From Pseudomonas viridiflava (GTDB lineage Bacteria > Pseudomonadota > Gammaproteobacteria > Pseudomonadales > Pseudomonadaceae), in NCBI RefSeq assembly GCF_900580675.1, contig NZ_UTBG01000106.1, positions 52,067-116,066 of the forward strand: a stretch of 64,000 nt of DNA. Reading direction: 5' to 3'. The translations under genes and the position numbers were made by a program. The number at the start of each line of letters is the position of its first letter. Within the stretch, counting starts at the first letter, position 1. Below the pieces are notes generated by a model, which was given only the letters and a program-made list of their open reading frames with translations, ran no database searches and was not told where the DNA came from. Shown in pieces: positions 47,445 through 56,740 of this stretch.

Positions 47445-47989
47445 TGCCAGACGAACCCCTGCGCCTGTGGGACCCGCTGGTAAGGCTGTTTCATCTGTCT
47501 ATCGCCGGGGTCTTTGTCGCCAATTACTTCTTCAATGAAGCGGGCGATGACTGGCATGTCTGGCTGGGCTACTACGCCATGGCCTGGCTGCTGGTGCGAA
47601 CAGTGTGGGGGTTCGTCGGGCCGCGCAGTGCGCGTTGGGCGGATTTTTGGCCAACACCCAAACGGCTGAATGCCCACCTGCGCTCGCTGCTCGATGGCCG
47701 GCCGCAGCATCGGCTCGGCCATTCACCGATCGGCGCGCTGGTGATGCTGTTGATGTTGCTGGCGCTGCTGAGCATCGGTATCAGCGGCTTCCTGATGCAG
47801 GAAGTCGACGCCCTGTGGGGTGCCGACTGGCCACTGCAAATCCACGTGACCGCTGCCAATGTCTTGCTGGGGCTGGTCTGTGTGCATGTGCTGGCCGCCG
47901 TGTTTGAAAGTATCCAGGTGCGGGACAACCTGCCGTTATCCATGCTCACCGGTCGCAGGAAGCGCCTGCCGGATGAGCGTGTGCAGTAA
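47444..47989 (+). CDS. Cytochrome b561-type di-heme membrane protein
   Basis: 181 residues with four transmembrane segments. His residues in VRLFHLSIAG, DWHVWLGYY, IHVTAANV and CVHVLAAVFE are the likely heme ligands. WDPLVRLFH is the family opening. It passes electrons within the inner membrane. Coupled to the PepSY gene. Confidence 0.9.
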   Translation: MPDEPLRLWDPLVRLFHLSIAGVFVANYFFNEAGDDWHVWLGYYAMAWLLVRTVWGFVGPRSARWADFWPTPKRLNAHLRSLLDGRPQHRLGHSPIGALVMLLMLLALLSIGISGFLMQEVDALWGADWPLQIHVTAANVLLGLVCVHVLAAVFESIQVRDNLPLSMLTGRRKRLPDERVQ

Positions 47990-48010
47990 TCCTTCACTCA
48001 CAGGTTCTCT

Positions 48011-49279
48011 ATGCGCTCCGTTTTATTGATCTTCAGCCTGCTAGGGGTTTTTGTCGCCGCCTGGCTGAGTCACCCGGCCCATGTGCTGGCACCCTTTGCC
48101 CAGGTAAGTCCGAACATCGAAAAAGTGGCGGCACCTGCGCAGTACACCAGCCGGTTCGTGTCCACTCAGGTCCGTGACTTTGTGCATTCTTCCTCTGTTA
48201 CCGCCCTGCCCGGCGGCGACTTGATGGCCGTGTGGTTTGCCGGTTCCCGCGAAGGCGCTGCCGATGTACAGGTACGCACCGCGCGTTTCGATGCGCGCAG
48301 CGGCGAGTGGGGCGCCGAGCAGGTGCTGGCCACGCGCGAAAGCACCCGCGACGGCACTCGGCGCTATATCCGCAAACTGGGTAACCCGGTGATTGCCCTG
48401 GGCCCGGATAAACGCCTGTGGATGTTTTACGTGTCGGTGTCGGTCGGCGGCTGGGCGACCAGTGCGATCAACCTGATGGTTTCCGATGACCTCGGCGCCA
48501 ACTGGTCGGCACCGAGGCAGTTGGTGACCTCGCCGTTCTTCAATATCAGCACGCTGGTACGCGCCGCGCCCGTCTTCCATGCCGACGGCTCCATCGGCCT
48601 GCCGGTGTATCACGAATTCATGGGCAAGTTTGCCGAGTACCTGTATTTGAGCGCCGACGGCGCGGTGATCGACAAATTCCGCATCAGCCGAGGCAAGAAC
48701 TCGCTGCAACCGACCATCGTGCCGCAGGATGGCAGGCGCGCCGTGGCGCTGTTGCGCTACGCCGGCGACACTCATCACCGGGTCCTGGCCAGCCGCACCG
48801 AAGACGCCGGGCAAACCTGGAGCGAACCCTACCCATTGGAGCCAGCCAACCCCAACTCATCACTGGCGGCAGTAGGCACGGAGGACGACGGCTTGCTAGT
48901 GGCCCTCAACGACCTGCAGGACGGCCGCTTCAAGCTCAGCCTCTACGGCACCGACGCCCAGTTCAGCCAATGGCGCACCCTGGTGCAGCTGGACGAGTCG
49001 CCGGACCCGCTCGGCCAGCCGTTTTCCCCCGAGGCCTATAAAGAGATCATCGGCGAAGGTTTTCGCGCGTCCAGCGGCCCACGACGCCTGCCATTGGAAG
49101 AGCGCTTTCTCAGTAACCTGGATTACCGCGTGTGCAAACCCGAGGGCTGCGAATTCCAATACGAATACCCGTATTTCAGCCGCAGCCCGGACGGCATGTA
49201 CCACTTGGTGTACTCGTGGAATAACACCTTCATCAAGCATGTCAGCTTCAACGAAGCCTGGCTGGCGGAGCACCTCTGA
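48011..49279 (+). CDS. Sialidase-like (BNR-repeat) exported protein
   Basis: 422 residues with an N-terminal membrane anchor or signal (about 3-20). Asp-box-like elements are visible (SDDLGANWSAPRQL, TEDAGQTWSEPYPL) in a six-bladed propeller, and HSSSVTALPGGDLMAVWFAG is the opening of the exo-alpha-sialidase family. The substrate is not known; environmental Pseudomonas members may act on other sugars. It overlaps the next gene by TGATG and belongs to a surface-related run of genes. Confidence 0.85.
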   Translation: MRSVLLIFSLLGVFVAAWLSHPAHVLAPFAQVSPNIEKVAAPAQYTSRFVSTQVRDFVHSSSVTALPGGDLMAVWFAGSREGAADVQVRTARFDARSGEWGAEQVLATRESTRDGTRRYIRKLGNPVIALGPDKRLWMFYVSVSVGGWATSAINLMVSDDLGANWSAPRQLVTSPFFNISTLVRAAPVFHADGSIGLPVYHEFMGKFAEYLYLSADGAVIDKFRISRGKNSLQPTIVPQDGRRAVALLRYAGDTHHRVLASRTEDAGQTWSEPYPLEPANPNSSLAAVGTEDDGLLVALNDLQDGRFKLSLYGTDAQFSQWRTLVQLDESPDPLGQPFSPEAYKEIIGEGFRASSGPRRLPLEERFLSNLDYRVCKPEGCEFQYEYPYFSRSPDGMYHLVYSWNNTFIKHVSFNEAWLAEHL

Positions 49280-49881
49280 TGTTTTCTCTGTGGCAGGCCC
49301 ATTTGAGTTTTGTGCTGCTGGGGTTCGTGGCGCTCTGCGCGCTGCGCTTTACCGCGCCCTGGCGCCCGTGGTTGCTGCCGGTGCTGGTGGCGGTAAGTTT
49401 TATCCCGGTCAACGCGCTGCCGCTGGCGGCGTATGTACGCAGTTTTACCGATGACTTGGCCATCAGCACCTTGGTGCTACTGGCCTGGGTGGGGCTGTGC
49501 CGGTTGGGGTTGGCAACGTCGGTCAGCCGCCGGCATCAGGTGCAGATGGTGCTGCTGTTCGGCTTGCTGAGCCTGGTGCTGTACCCGGCCACGCTGGGCC
49601 TCACGTATTTCGACCCGTACCGATGGGGCTTCAACCCTCGACCAATGATTGTCTTGGTCGCCGCCGCCGCACTGTTGATGCTGTGGCTGCGTAACGCCGC
49701 AGTGGTGTGGATGTTGGCGATCGGCACGCTGGCGTTCGCCTTGCGGCTCAAGGCGTCGGAAAACTATTGGGATTACCTGGTCGACCCGCTGTTAACGGGT
49801 TACTGCCTGATCGCAGGGTGCTGGCTGCTGCTGAAAGCGGCCTGGAAATACCCAAGCCAAGCGCTATCGAATAAACAGTGA
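49279..49881 (+). CDS. Multi-span membrane protein, unknown
   Basis: 200 residues, nearly all hydrophobic, with about six transmembrane segments. No motif is recognised. Its start overlaps the stop of the sialidase-like gene, so the two are translated together; a REP pair and the sulfatase gene follow. It may help process or export the same glycan. Confidence 0.75.
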   Translation: MFSLWQAHLSFVLLGFVALCALRFTAPWRPWLLPVLVAVSFIPVNALPLAAYVRSFTDDLAISTLVLLAWVGLCRLGLATSVSRRHQVQMVLLFGLLSLVLYPATLGLTYFDPYRWGFNPRPMIVLVAAAALLMLWLRNAAVVWMLAIGTLAFALRLKASENYWDYLVDPLLTGYCLIAGCWLLLKAAWKYPSQALSNKQ

Positions 49882-49890
49882 GCATCAAAA

Positions 49891-49982
49891 CTGTGGGAGC
49901 GGGCTTGCCCGCGATCGCGCCAGGTCACTCGCCGCATGGGGTGGCTGACACTCCGTCATCGCGGGCAAGCCCGCTCCCACAT
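49891..49982. repeat. Pseudomonas REP pair
   Basis: CTGTGGGAGCGGGCTTGCCC and ATCGCGGGCAAGCCCGCTCC flank about 45 bp between the membrane protein and sulfatase genes. It falls inside the open frame upstream of the sulfatase, so any start before it is unlikely. Confidence 0.9.
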
Positions 49983-50012
49983 GGGTTTGTGGCGTTTTTT
50001 AGAATGGGGAAA

Positions 50013-52037
50013 ATGATGGGTGTTTTGCAATCACGCCGCCTGCGCTACGGCGTAGGCGCTATCGGCTTGGTGTTTACGTTGCTGGCGGTGTTGCGGCTGA
50101 TATTTGTGCTGGGTTTTTCCGGCCTGGATTTGAACACCCCGGCGCTGCTGGAAACCCTGGGAATCGGTCTGCGTTTCGACCTGCGCCTGGCGGTGCTGCT
50201 ATTGCTGCCGCTGGCCTTGCTCGCATGGCTGCCGCGCTGGAACCTCATCACCCTGCCGGCCCTACGCTGGCTGGCGCGCGGTTATCTGGTGATCGCGCTG
50301 GCCGTGGTGGGCCTGGTGTACATCATCGATTTCGGCCATTACGCCTACCTCGGCGTGCGCATCAATGCGACGGTGCTGCGCTACCTGCAAGACGCGCAGA
50401 TTTCCCAACAGATGGTGTGGGAAACCTACCCGGTGCTGTGGATAACCGCTTGCTGGCTGGCGGCGGTAGCGCTGTGGGTCTGGGCATTGGTCTGCCTGGA
50501 GCGGTTGACCCTGGATCGCGCGCCCGTCACCACCGGCAAGTGGGCGTTGGCGTCGATTTCGGTGCTCGGCGTCGTCGCTGTATTGCTGGCCCTGCTCGGT
50601 CGTGTCGCCAACCTCAACCTGGAGAACCCGGTGCCGCTGCGCTGGAGCGACGCGTTCTTCTCCGGCAACAGCCAGCTGGCGGCCGTGGGCCTGAACCCGG
50701 TGCTGTTTTTGTATGACACGCTCAAGGTCGGCCAGTCGCAATTCGATGAGGCCCAGGTGCGCGAGCACTATCCGCAAGTCGCCCAGTACCTGGGGGTTGA
50801 TCGGCCCGACGCCCAGCGTCTGAATTTTAGTCGTGAGCAAGGCGTACAGCCTTACCGACTGGCCGGCGAGCGCCCGCCGAACGTGATTTTCGTGATGCTC
50901 GAATCCCTCGGCACCAGCGCCGTCGGGGCCTATGGCAACCCGCTCAACCCCACGCCGAATCTGGACAAACTGGCCACGCAAAGCTGGTTCTTCAAGCACT
51001 TCTATGTGCCCGTCACCGGCACCGCCAAAACCGTGTGGGCGAGCATTACCGGCGTGCCGGACGTGACGCGCCAGGAGACGGCCACGCGCAACCCGCTGAT
51101 CACGCGGCAACACACGCTGATCAACGCGTTCGAGGGCTACCGCAAGTTCTACATGATCAACGGCAACGCCGGCTGGGCGAATATCAACGCGCTGATTCGC
51201 CAGAGCATCAACGGCGTGCAGCTTTACGATGAAAGCCACTGGCGCTCGCCCCGCGTAGACGTATGGGGTATCTCCGACCTGGACCTGTTCAAGGAAGGCG
51301 ATCAACTGCTGCGCGGCGTGCCGGATGACCAGCCGTTTTTTGCCTATGTGCAGACCTCCGGCAACCATCGGCCTTTCACCATTCCCAAGCAAAATGACGG
51401 TTTCCAGGTCAGGGACGTGACACTCGAACAAGTCCAGGCGGCCGGCTCGCGCAGCGTCGAGCAATACAACGCGGTGCGCCTGCTCGATTACAACATCGGC
51501 CGCTTGATGGAAATCGCTAAGGCCGGTGGCTGGTACGACAACAGCATTTTTGTGTTTTTCGGCGACCACAACACGCGCATCAGCCAGATCCCGCACATGG
51601 CCCCGGCCTTCGAACAGCTGGGCCTGGAAAGCAACAACGTGCCGCTGCTGATCCACGCGCCCGGCCTTGCGCCGCGCGTGATCGAGGAGGCGGTGGGCCT
51701 GGCGGATCTGCTGCCCACCGTGGCCGGCATGGCGGGCATCGCTTTTTCCAACGGTGCCATGGGCCGCGACATCCAGCAGCCCGCGCCGGAAGGCGAGCGC
51801 GTGGTGCCGCTGGTATTACGCGAGGGCACCTTCCCGATCATCGGCGGCGTGACCCGACACTTCCTGCTGCAGATGCAGCACGACGGCAGCTCGCCGACCC
51901 TGCACGACCTGGCATCGCCCACACCGCGTGATGATGTGGCCGCGCAGCACCCCGAGGAGCTCCAGCGCTTGCAGGGGCTGACCCGAGGGTTGCATGAGAG
52001 TGCGCGGCTGATGCTGTTCAGGAATGTGCGGGAATGA
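50013..52037 (+). CDS. LTA synthase-family sulfatase / phosphoglycerol transferase
   Basis: 674 residues. Five transmembrane segments (to about 200) precede a large periplasmic sulfatase-fold domain. It shows PPNVIFVMLESLGTSAVGAY, the nucleophile Thr in VPVTGTAKTVWASITG, FAYVQTSGNHRPF and VFFGDHNTRI, which carry metal ligands. The family moves phosphoglycerol or phosphoethanolamine onto envelope glycans (LtaS, MdoB, OpgB). Starts at 50004, 50013 and 50016 are in frame; GGGGA at 50006-50010 favours 50016 or 50013. The stop meets the convergent cytochrome c gene directly. Confidence 0.9.
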   Translation: MMGVLQSRRLRYGVGAIGLVFTLLAVLRLIFVLGFSGLDLNTPALLETLGIGLRFDLRLAVLLLLPLALLAWLPRWNLITLPALRWLARGYLVIALAVVGLVYIIDFGHYAYLGVRINATVLRYLQDAQISQQMVWETYPVLWITACWLAAVALWVWALVCLERLTLDRAPVTTGKWALASISVLGVVAVLLALLGRVANLNLENPVPLRWSDAFFSGNSQLAAVGLNPVLFLYDTLKVGQSQFDEAQVREHYPQVAQYLGVDRPDAQRLNFSREQGVQPYRLAGERPPNVIFVMLESLGTSAVGAYGNPLNPTPNLDKLATQSWFFKHFYVPVTGTAKTVWASITGVPDVTRQETATRNPLITRQHTLINAFEGYRKFYMINGNAGWANINALIRQSINGVQLYDESHWRSPRVDVWGISDLDLFKEGDQLLRGVPDDQPFFAYVQTSGNHRPFTIPKQNDGFQVRDVTLEQVQAAGSRSVEQYNAVRLLDYNIGRLMEIAKAGGWYDNSIFVFFGDHNTRISQIPHMAPAFEQLGLESNNVPLLIHAPGLAPRVIEEAVGLADLLPTVAGMAGIAFSNGAMGRDIQQPAPEGERVVPLVLREGTFPIIGGVTRHFLLQMQHDGSSPTLHDLASPTPRDDVAAQHPEELQRLQGLTRGLHESARLMLFRNVRE

Positions 52038-52412
52038 TCACTTGTCCTGGAAGGTTTCGAGGTACGCCAGGATATTCTCAATTTTCTCCGGGTCGCTGAT
52101 GCCCCAGAAGATCATGCGCGTGCCGCTCACCACCTTTTTCGGCGCCTCGATATACGCCGCGAGTTTGTCGCGGGTCCAGACCACGCCGGAGTTTTTCATC
52201 GCGTCGGAGTACTGGTAGTCGGTGGTGGTGCCGGCAGGTCGGCCGATGATGCCGTTGAGTTCCGGACCAAAGCCGCCCCGCGCGCCTTCGCCGATGCTGT
52301 GGCAGCCGCCGCAGGTCTTGCTGAAGAGCTTGCCGCCCGCCTCCGGATCGCCGGCGGCCAATGCCGGGGCGGTGTTGAGGACCAGGGCGAGGGTGAACAA
52401 GGCGTATTTCAT
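52038..52412 (-). CDS. Class I cytochrome c, periplasmic
   Basis: 124 residues with a signal peptide (MKYALFTLALVLNTAPALAA), the heme site TCGGCHS near residue 34 and the axial Met in GTRMIFWG near 102. It resembles mitochondrial-type cytochrome c (c2/c550) and carries electrons in the periplasm. ATG 52412 gives the clean signal peptide. Confidence 0.93.
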   Translation of the reverse strand: MKYALFTLALVLNTAPALAAGDPEAGGKLFSKTCGGCHSIGEGARGGFGPELNGIIGRPAGTTTDYQYSDAMKNSGVVWTRDKLAAYIEAPKKVVSGTRMIFWGISDPEKIENILAYLETFQDK

Positions 52413-52455
52413 GCTGGGCTCCACATCCGGTAATGCCGGCAATTATGCCTGTTTG

Positions 52456-52977
52456 TCAGGAACGCATACCCATCCAGATCACCGCTTCGGTCCATGCCGT
52501 GACCACCGGTGTCAGCGCGCGGAACCAGGGGTCGTGCACATCGATCTGCGCCGCTGAGTGATCATGGTGGTGCTGCTCTTCCTCGACGATCGAGGCAATG
52601 GCGGCCACCGCCAGCGGGTCGATATCGCGCAACGTATGCAGTTGGTGCATCAGGTGTTTGAGTACCACGCTTTCGACCGCAACGGTGGTGGAGACGATGG
52701 CTTTGCGGCCGCACAGCCCAGTGATCAACCCAAGCACCAGCCCGCCGAGGCCGCACAGCCAATAACTGCGGCAACGGCGATAGCCACGGCGCTGCAGTTC
52801 GGCCTGGAACACCGCGCGGTGGCGGCGCTCGTGGGAGAGGAATTCCTCGAGTTCAGCGACCATGCCGCGGGCAAAAAAACGCGCCATCAATAACTGGCCG
52901 CTATAGATGCAGATCGCGCCATGCTCGCCGGCGTGGTCGACTTTGATCATGCGGTTGCCGAGGTCTTTGTCGATCAA
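52456..52977 (-). CDS. COQ7-like (demethoxyubiquinone hydroxylase family) protein
   Basis: About 173 residues. Di-iron ligands are visible: IKVDHAGEHGAICIYSGQ, EEFLSHERRH, then VVLKHLMHQLHTL and VEEEQHHHDH. This resembles COQ7/DMQ hydroxylase, with a hydrophobic patch in the middle (GGLVLGLITGLCG). The start is uncertain. A TTG at 52977 with AGGG 8-9 nt upstream retains the conserved SPLIDKDLGNRMIKVDHAGE region except its first residues; ATG 52950 would cut into it, and the frame is open to a GTG at 53139. Its link to ubiquinone synthesis is inferred from the family. Confidence 0.78.
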   Translation of the reverse strand: MIDKDLGNRMIKVDHAGEHGAICIYSGQLLMARFFARGMVAELEEFLSHERRHRAVFQAELQRRGYRRCRSYWLCGLGGLVLGLITGLCGRKAIVSTTVAVESVVLKHLMHQLHTLRDIDPLAVAAIASIVEEEQHHHDHSAAQIDVHDPWFRALTPVVTAWTEAVIWMGMRS

Positions 52978-53175
52978 TGGTGACAGCCCTGTGCGATGGC
53001 CTGTAGGAACAGGGCCATTCCCTAGTGAGAAAGCGCCGGTATCGTGCAATATCCCCCGGCAAACACGCAACCTAGACACCCTTAACGACCACCCATCGAC
53101 TAAGACATATCCAATCGAACCTAAAAGGGTTCGCCCCACTCCACCTTACTGAACCCTGATGGTGGAGTAAGGATC

Positions 53176-53556
53176 ATGGCTCAGCCATCGATTTTGGTAT
53201 TGGAAGACGACGAAATCATTCGCTCGTTGATGGTGGATGTACTGCAAGATTTCGGGGCGACGGTCACTTCTTTTCCTTCAGCGGATGAAGGCATGATCTA
53301 CCTCGAGCGCGGCGATGACCCGGTTGACCTGATTGTCAGCGATATCCAGATGCCGGGTTTGCTCAACGGCTACGACTTGAGCCGGGTGGTGGCGCACCGC
53401 TGGCCGTCAGTGCCGGTGCTGTTGACGTCCGGCAATACCAGGCTGGCCTCGCAATTGGGCGGTTCCGTGCGTTTTTTGCCCAAGCCGTGGAGCACTGAGC
53501 ATCTATTGGAGTGCGTACAAACCGCACTGACTCAGCAGGGTTCGTCGATGCATTGA
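53176..53556 (+). CDS. CheY-like single-domain response regulator
   Basis: 126 residues, one receiver domain. Acidic pair LEDDE (11-13), phospho-Asp in LIVSDIQMPG (about D55), TSGNTR and KPW with the conserved Lys near 104. AAGGA lies before the ATG. There is no output domain. It lies 200 bp before the BphO-BphP genes and may be the missing phospho-acceptor of that kinase, which has no receiver domain of its own. Confidence 0.9.
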   Translation: MAQPSILVLEDDEIIRSLMVDVLQDFGATVTSFPSADEGMIYLERGDDPVDLIVSDIQMPGLLNGYDLSRVVAHRWPSVPVLLTSGNTRLASQLGGSVRFLPKPWSTEHLLECVQTALTQQGSSMH

Positions 53557-53752
53557 TAGCTCTGCGATATCACTTTTGCCGAACTTCGGCATAAATACTG
53601 CGGTCCCTATGCATGCAAGGAGCGACTTTTCTGATCCGATGGTCAGGCTTTTCGTCTTGTGCGCTCAGTCGATAGCCATGATTTGTGTAGAATCGTCGCC
53701 CATTTACTCAGCGTCATTCATGGTCGAAAGGCCCACAGCTCGAGCTCACTGA

Positions 53753-54358
53753 ATGCATTCAAAGGCCCCTGAACCTGGTGCGCCCTCTTTACTCGAAACC
53801 TTGCGCACAGGCACAGCCCTGCTGCACGTGGCGCTCGAGAAGCGTATGCCGTTTTTTTCCGAGCGCCTGGATGCCGAGTGGTATCAGCGCCTGATCCAGG
53901 CGTACTACGGGTTTTATCAGCCGATGGAAGCGGCGCTGTATGACAGTGGCCTGATCCCCGATGGATACGACCAGGCACTGCGTGTGAAAACGCCGACCCT
54001 GCTGAGCGACCTCCACGCCCTCGGCCTGTCCCCCCACGACCTGCCCCGCTGCGCCAATCTGCCGCCCCTCGATACGCCTGCTGCCTGCCTCGGCGCGCTG
54101 TATGTGCTCGAAGGCGCGACGTTGGGTGGCCAGGTATTGCGCAGGGAAATGGCGCAGCGCCTGGGCATCAATGCCGACAACGGTGGCGCGTTTCTCAATG
54201 TGTACGGCGTCGAGACCGGTCGGCGCTGGAAGGATTTTCTCGATTATCTGGGCAGTATGCCGCTGGACACCCCCACTCGACAGCACGCGGTGGATGCAGC
54301 CCGTTCGACGTTCAGCTGTTTTGAGCAATGGCTCGACAGCCAGGAGGTACTGCTATGA
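53753..54358 (+). CDS. bphO: Biliverdin-forming heme oxygenase BphO
   Basis: 201 residues. The heme-ligand His is H25 in LLHVALEK, and ALYVLEGATLGGQVLRRE is the distal helix with its Gly pair. It opens heme to biliverdin, the chromophore of the following phytochrome. The stop overlaps the bphP start by ATGA, so the two are made together. The 196-bp gap before it holds TAGAAT near 53684, a possible -10 element. Confidence 0.93.
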   Translation: MHSKAPEPGAPSLLETLRTGTALLHVALEKRMPFFSERLDAEWYQRLIQAYYGFYQPMEAALYDSGLIPDGYDQALRVKTPTLLSDLHALGLSPHDLPRCANLPPLDTPAACLGALYVLEGATLGGQVLRREMAQRLGINADNGGAFLNVYGVETGRRWKDFLDYLGSMPLDTPTRQHAVDAARSTFSCFEQWLDSQEVLL

Positions 54359-56598
54359 AACCCGAAGATTTTGAAGAGCTGCTTGCCAACTGTGCCGACG
54401 AGCCCATCCGCTACCCCGGCGCGATCCAGCCCCACGGTGTGTTGCTGACACTCTCCGAGCCCGGCCTGAACATCATCCAGGTCAGCGCCAACGTCGGCAC
54501 CTTGTTCGGCCACCCGCCCGAGACTGTGCTGGGGCAGCCGCTGCACACCTTGATCGGTACCGAGCACACCCAGGCCGTACAGGTCATGGCCGAGCAAAAC
54601 ACCTTCTTCGACGCCCCGCCGCTGCACATCAGCCTCAATGGCGTCGAGTTCGAAGGCTTGTTGCACCGCCATCAGGGTGTGCTGGTGCTGGAGTTCGAAC
54701 CGCGGCTCAAAGACTTCCGGCCACGCTCGCCGAAAGGCCGCAACAGTGACTTGGGCAAGATGCTGCAACGTTTGCAGTCGGCGAAAACCCTGCAAGCGCT
54801 GTACGAAATCAGCGTGAATGAAATCCAGGCCATGACCGGTTACGACCGAGTGCTGATCTACCGCTTCGAAGACGAAGGCCACGGCCAGGTGATCGCCGAA
54901 GCGTCGGCGCCCTCAATGGAGCTGTTCAACGGGCTGTTCTTCCCCGCGTCCGACATCCCGGAGCAGGCCCGTGAGCTGTATCGCACCAACTGGCTACGCA
55001 TTATCCCGAACGCGGCCTACGAGCCGGTGCCGCTGCTGCCCAAGCTGCGGCCGGACAGCGGCGAGCCCCTGGACCTGAGCTTTGCCACGCTGCGCAGCGT
55101 GTCGCCGATTCATTGCCAATACATGCAGAACATGGGCGTGTTGTCGTCCATGAGCATCTCTTTGATGAAGGGCGACAAGCTGTGGGGCCTGATCAGCTGC
55201 GGCAACCGCGAGCCGCTGCTGGTGCCCCATGACCTGCGCACCGCCTGCCAGACCATCGGCCAAGTGCTGTCATTGCAGATCAGTGCCATGGAAGCCCTGG
55301 ACCTGAGCCGCCAGCGCGAAGAGAAAGTCGAGGCCCTGGGGCTGCTCGATCAGGCGATGAAGGCATCCACTGAAAATGTGTTCGACGGCCTGGCCCAGCA
55401 AGGCCAATTGCTGATGGACCTGACCCTGTCCAGCGGCGTGGCGATCATTGAAGACAAACAGCTGCACCGTTACGGCAACTGCCCGGAACCGGCGCAGATC
55501 CGCGCATTGCACAAGTGGCTGCAAGACGGCGGCGAGCCGGTGTTTTCCAGCCATAACCTGGCATCGGTCTACCCGCCTGCCGCAGCGTTTCAACACGTTG
55601 CCAGTGGCGTCCTGGCCATGAGCCTGCCCAAGCCGGTGGACAACGGCGTGTTGTGGTTCCGACCGGAAGTGAAGGAGAGCCTCAACTGGAGTGGCGACCC
55701 GAATAAGCCGCTCAACCTGGAAAACTCCGACGCCGGTATGCGCCTTCGCCCACGCACGTCATTTGAAATCTGGAAAGTCGAAATGGCCGGCATCTCCACC
55801 AAGTGGAGCCATGGCGACCGTTTCGCTGCCAACGACCTGCGCCGATCGGCCCTGGAAAACGACCTGACGCTCCAGGTGCTGCGCGAGCAGCAAGCCGTGC
55901 GCGCCCGCGATGAGCTGGTAGCCGTGGTGTCCCACGACCTGCGCAACCCGATGACGGTTATCTCGATGCTCTGCGGCATGATGCAAAAAGCCTTCAGCTC
56001 CGATGGCCCACACACGTCGCGGCGTATTTCCTCGGCCATCGACACCATGCAACAGGCCGCCGGGCGCATGAACGTGCTGTTGGAAGACTTGCTCGACACC
56101 TCGAAAATCGAGGCCGGGCGCTATGTGGTCAAACGGGTGGCCCTGGATGTCGGCCAGATGTTCGAGGAGGCCTACTCACTGCTCGCGCCGCTGGCGATGG
56201 AGAAAGGCATCGACCTGTCGTTCAACACAGAGCCGGGCCTGCAAATCAATGGCGACCCGGAGCGCCTGTTCCAGGTGCTGTCGAACCTGATCGGCAACGC
56301 GATCAAATTCACCCCGCGCCAGGGCAATATCGGCATCAGTGCCATGAGCAACGGTGAGGAAATTGTGTTTTCGGTGCGCGACTCCGGCGAGGGCATTGCG
56401 CCTGACCAGTTGCCGCATGTGTTTGATCGCTACTGGACCCAGGCCGAGAACAACCCCACCGGCAGCGGCCTGGGGCTGTATATCACCCAGGGCATCGTGC
56501 AGGCCCACGGCGGGCGAATCGAGGCCCAGAGCGAGTTGGGCCGCGGCAGTGAGTTCAAATTCACGGTGCCCAAAGTGAGTAAGGACGCTCACACCTGA
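54355..56598 (+). CDS. bphP: Bacteriophytochrome histidine kinase BphP
   Basis: 747 residues: PAS (about 10-115), GAF (130-300), PHY (310-500), HisKA and HATPase. The biliverdin-binding Cys is C13 in [19 protein letters not shown]; the GAF signature is [15 protein letters not shown]. The kinase has [13 protein letters not shown] with the phospho-His, then [23 protein letters not shown] and [13 protein letters not shown]. It senses red/far-red light. ATG 54355 overlaps bphO by 4 bp; the longer frame lies inside bphO. Confidence 0.95.
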   Translation: MKPEDFEELLANCADEPIRYPGAIQPHGVLLTLSEPGLNIIQVSANVGTLFGHPPETVLGQPLHTLIGTEHTQAVQVMAEQNTFFDAPPLHISLNGVEFEGLLHRHQGVLVLEFEPRLKDFRPRSPKGRNSDLGKMLQRLQSAKTLQALYEISVNEIQAMTGYDRVLIYRFEDEGHGQVIAEASAPSMELFNGLFFPASDIPEQARELYRTNWLRIIPNAAYEPVPLLPKLRPDSGEPLDLSFATLRSVSPIHCQYMQNMGVLSSMSISLMKGDKLWGLISCGNREPLLVPHDLRTACQTIGQVLSLQISAMEALDLSRQREEKVEALGLLDQAMKASTENVFDGLAQQGQLLMDLTLSSGVAIIEDKQLHRYGNCPEPAQIRALHKWLQDGGEPVFSSHNLASVYPPAAAFQHVASGVLAMSLPKPVDNGVLWFRPEVKESLNWSGDPNKPLNLENSDAGMRLRPRTSFEIWKVEMAGISTKWSHGDRFAANDLRRSALENDLTLQVLREQQAVRARDELVAVVSHDLRNPMTVISMLCGMMQKAFSSDGPHTSRRISSAIDTMQQAAGRMNVLLEDLLDTSKIEAGRYVVKRVALDVGQMFEEAYSLLAPLAMEKGIDLSFNTEPGLQINGDPERLFQVLSNLIGNAIKFTPRQGNIGISAMSNGEEIVFSVRDSGEGIAPDQLPHVFDRYWTQAENNPTGSGLGLYITQGIVQAHGGRIEAQSELGRGSEFKFTVPKVSKDAHT

Positions 56599-56628
56599 TC
56601 GAGCGCCAGCCACCTCGCTCACCGAAAC

Positions 56629-56655
56629 AAAGGGCAGCACTTTCGCTGCCCTTTG
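56629..56655 (+). terminator. Terminator of bphO-bphP
   Basis: CAAAGGGCAGC-ACTTTC-GCTGCCCTTTG, 30 bp after the bphP stop. The tail is short in T. Confidence 0.7.
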
Positions 56656-56740
56656 TTACGTCAAACCGCTCGGCTTAACAAAACCCTCACATCCACTGCG
56701 CTAACCTCCCCGGTTTAATAGCGCTGGAGCCTGTGCCTGC

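Noticed and set aside
50262..51656. 464-codon frame opposite the sulfatase
   Set aside because: Shadow frame; the sulfatase motifs are on the plus strand.
52456..53139. COQ7-like protein starting at GTG 53139 (227 aa)
   Set aside because: The extra ~50 N-terminal residues do not resemble the family and run through an intergenic-looking stretch; a shorter start is more likely, although not proved.
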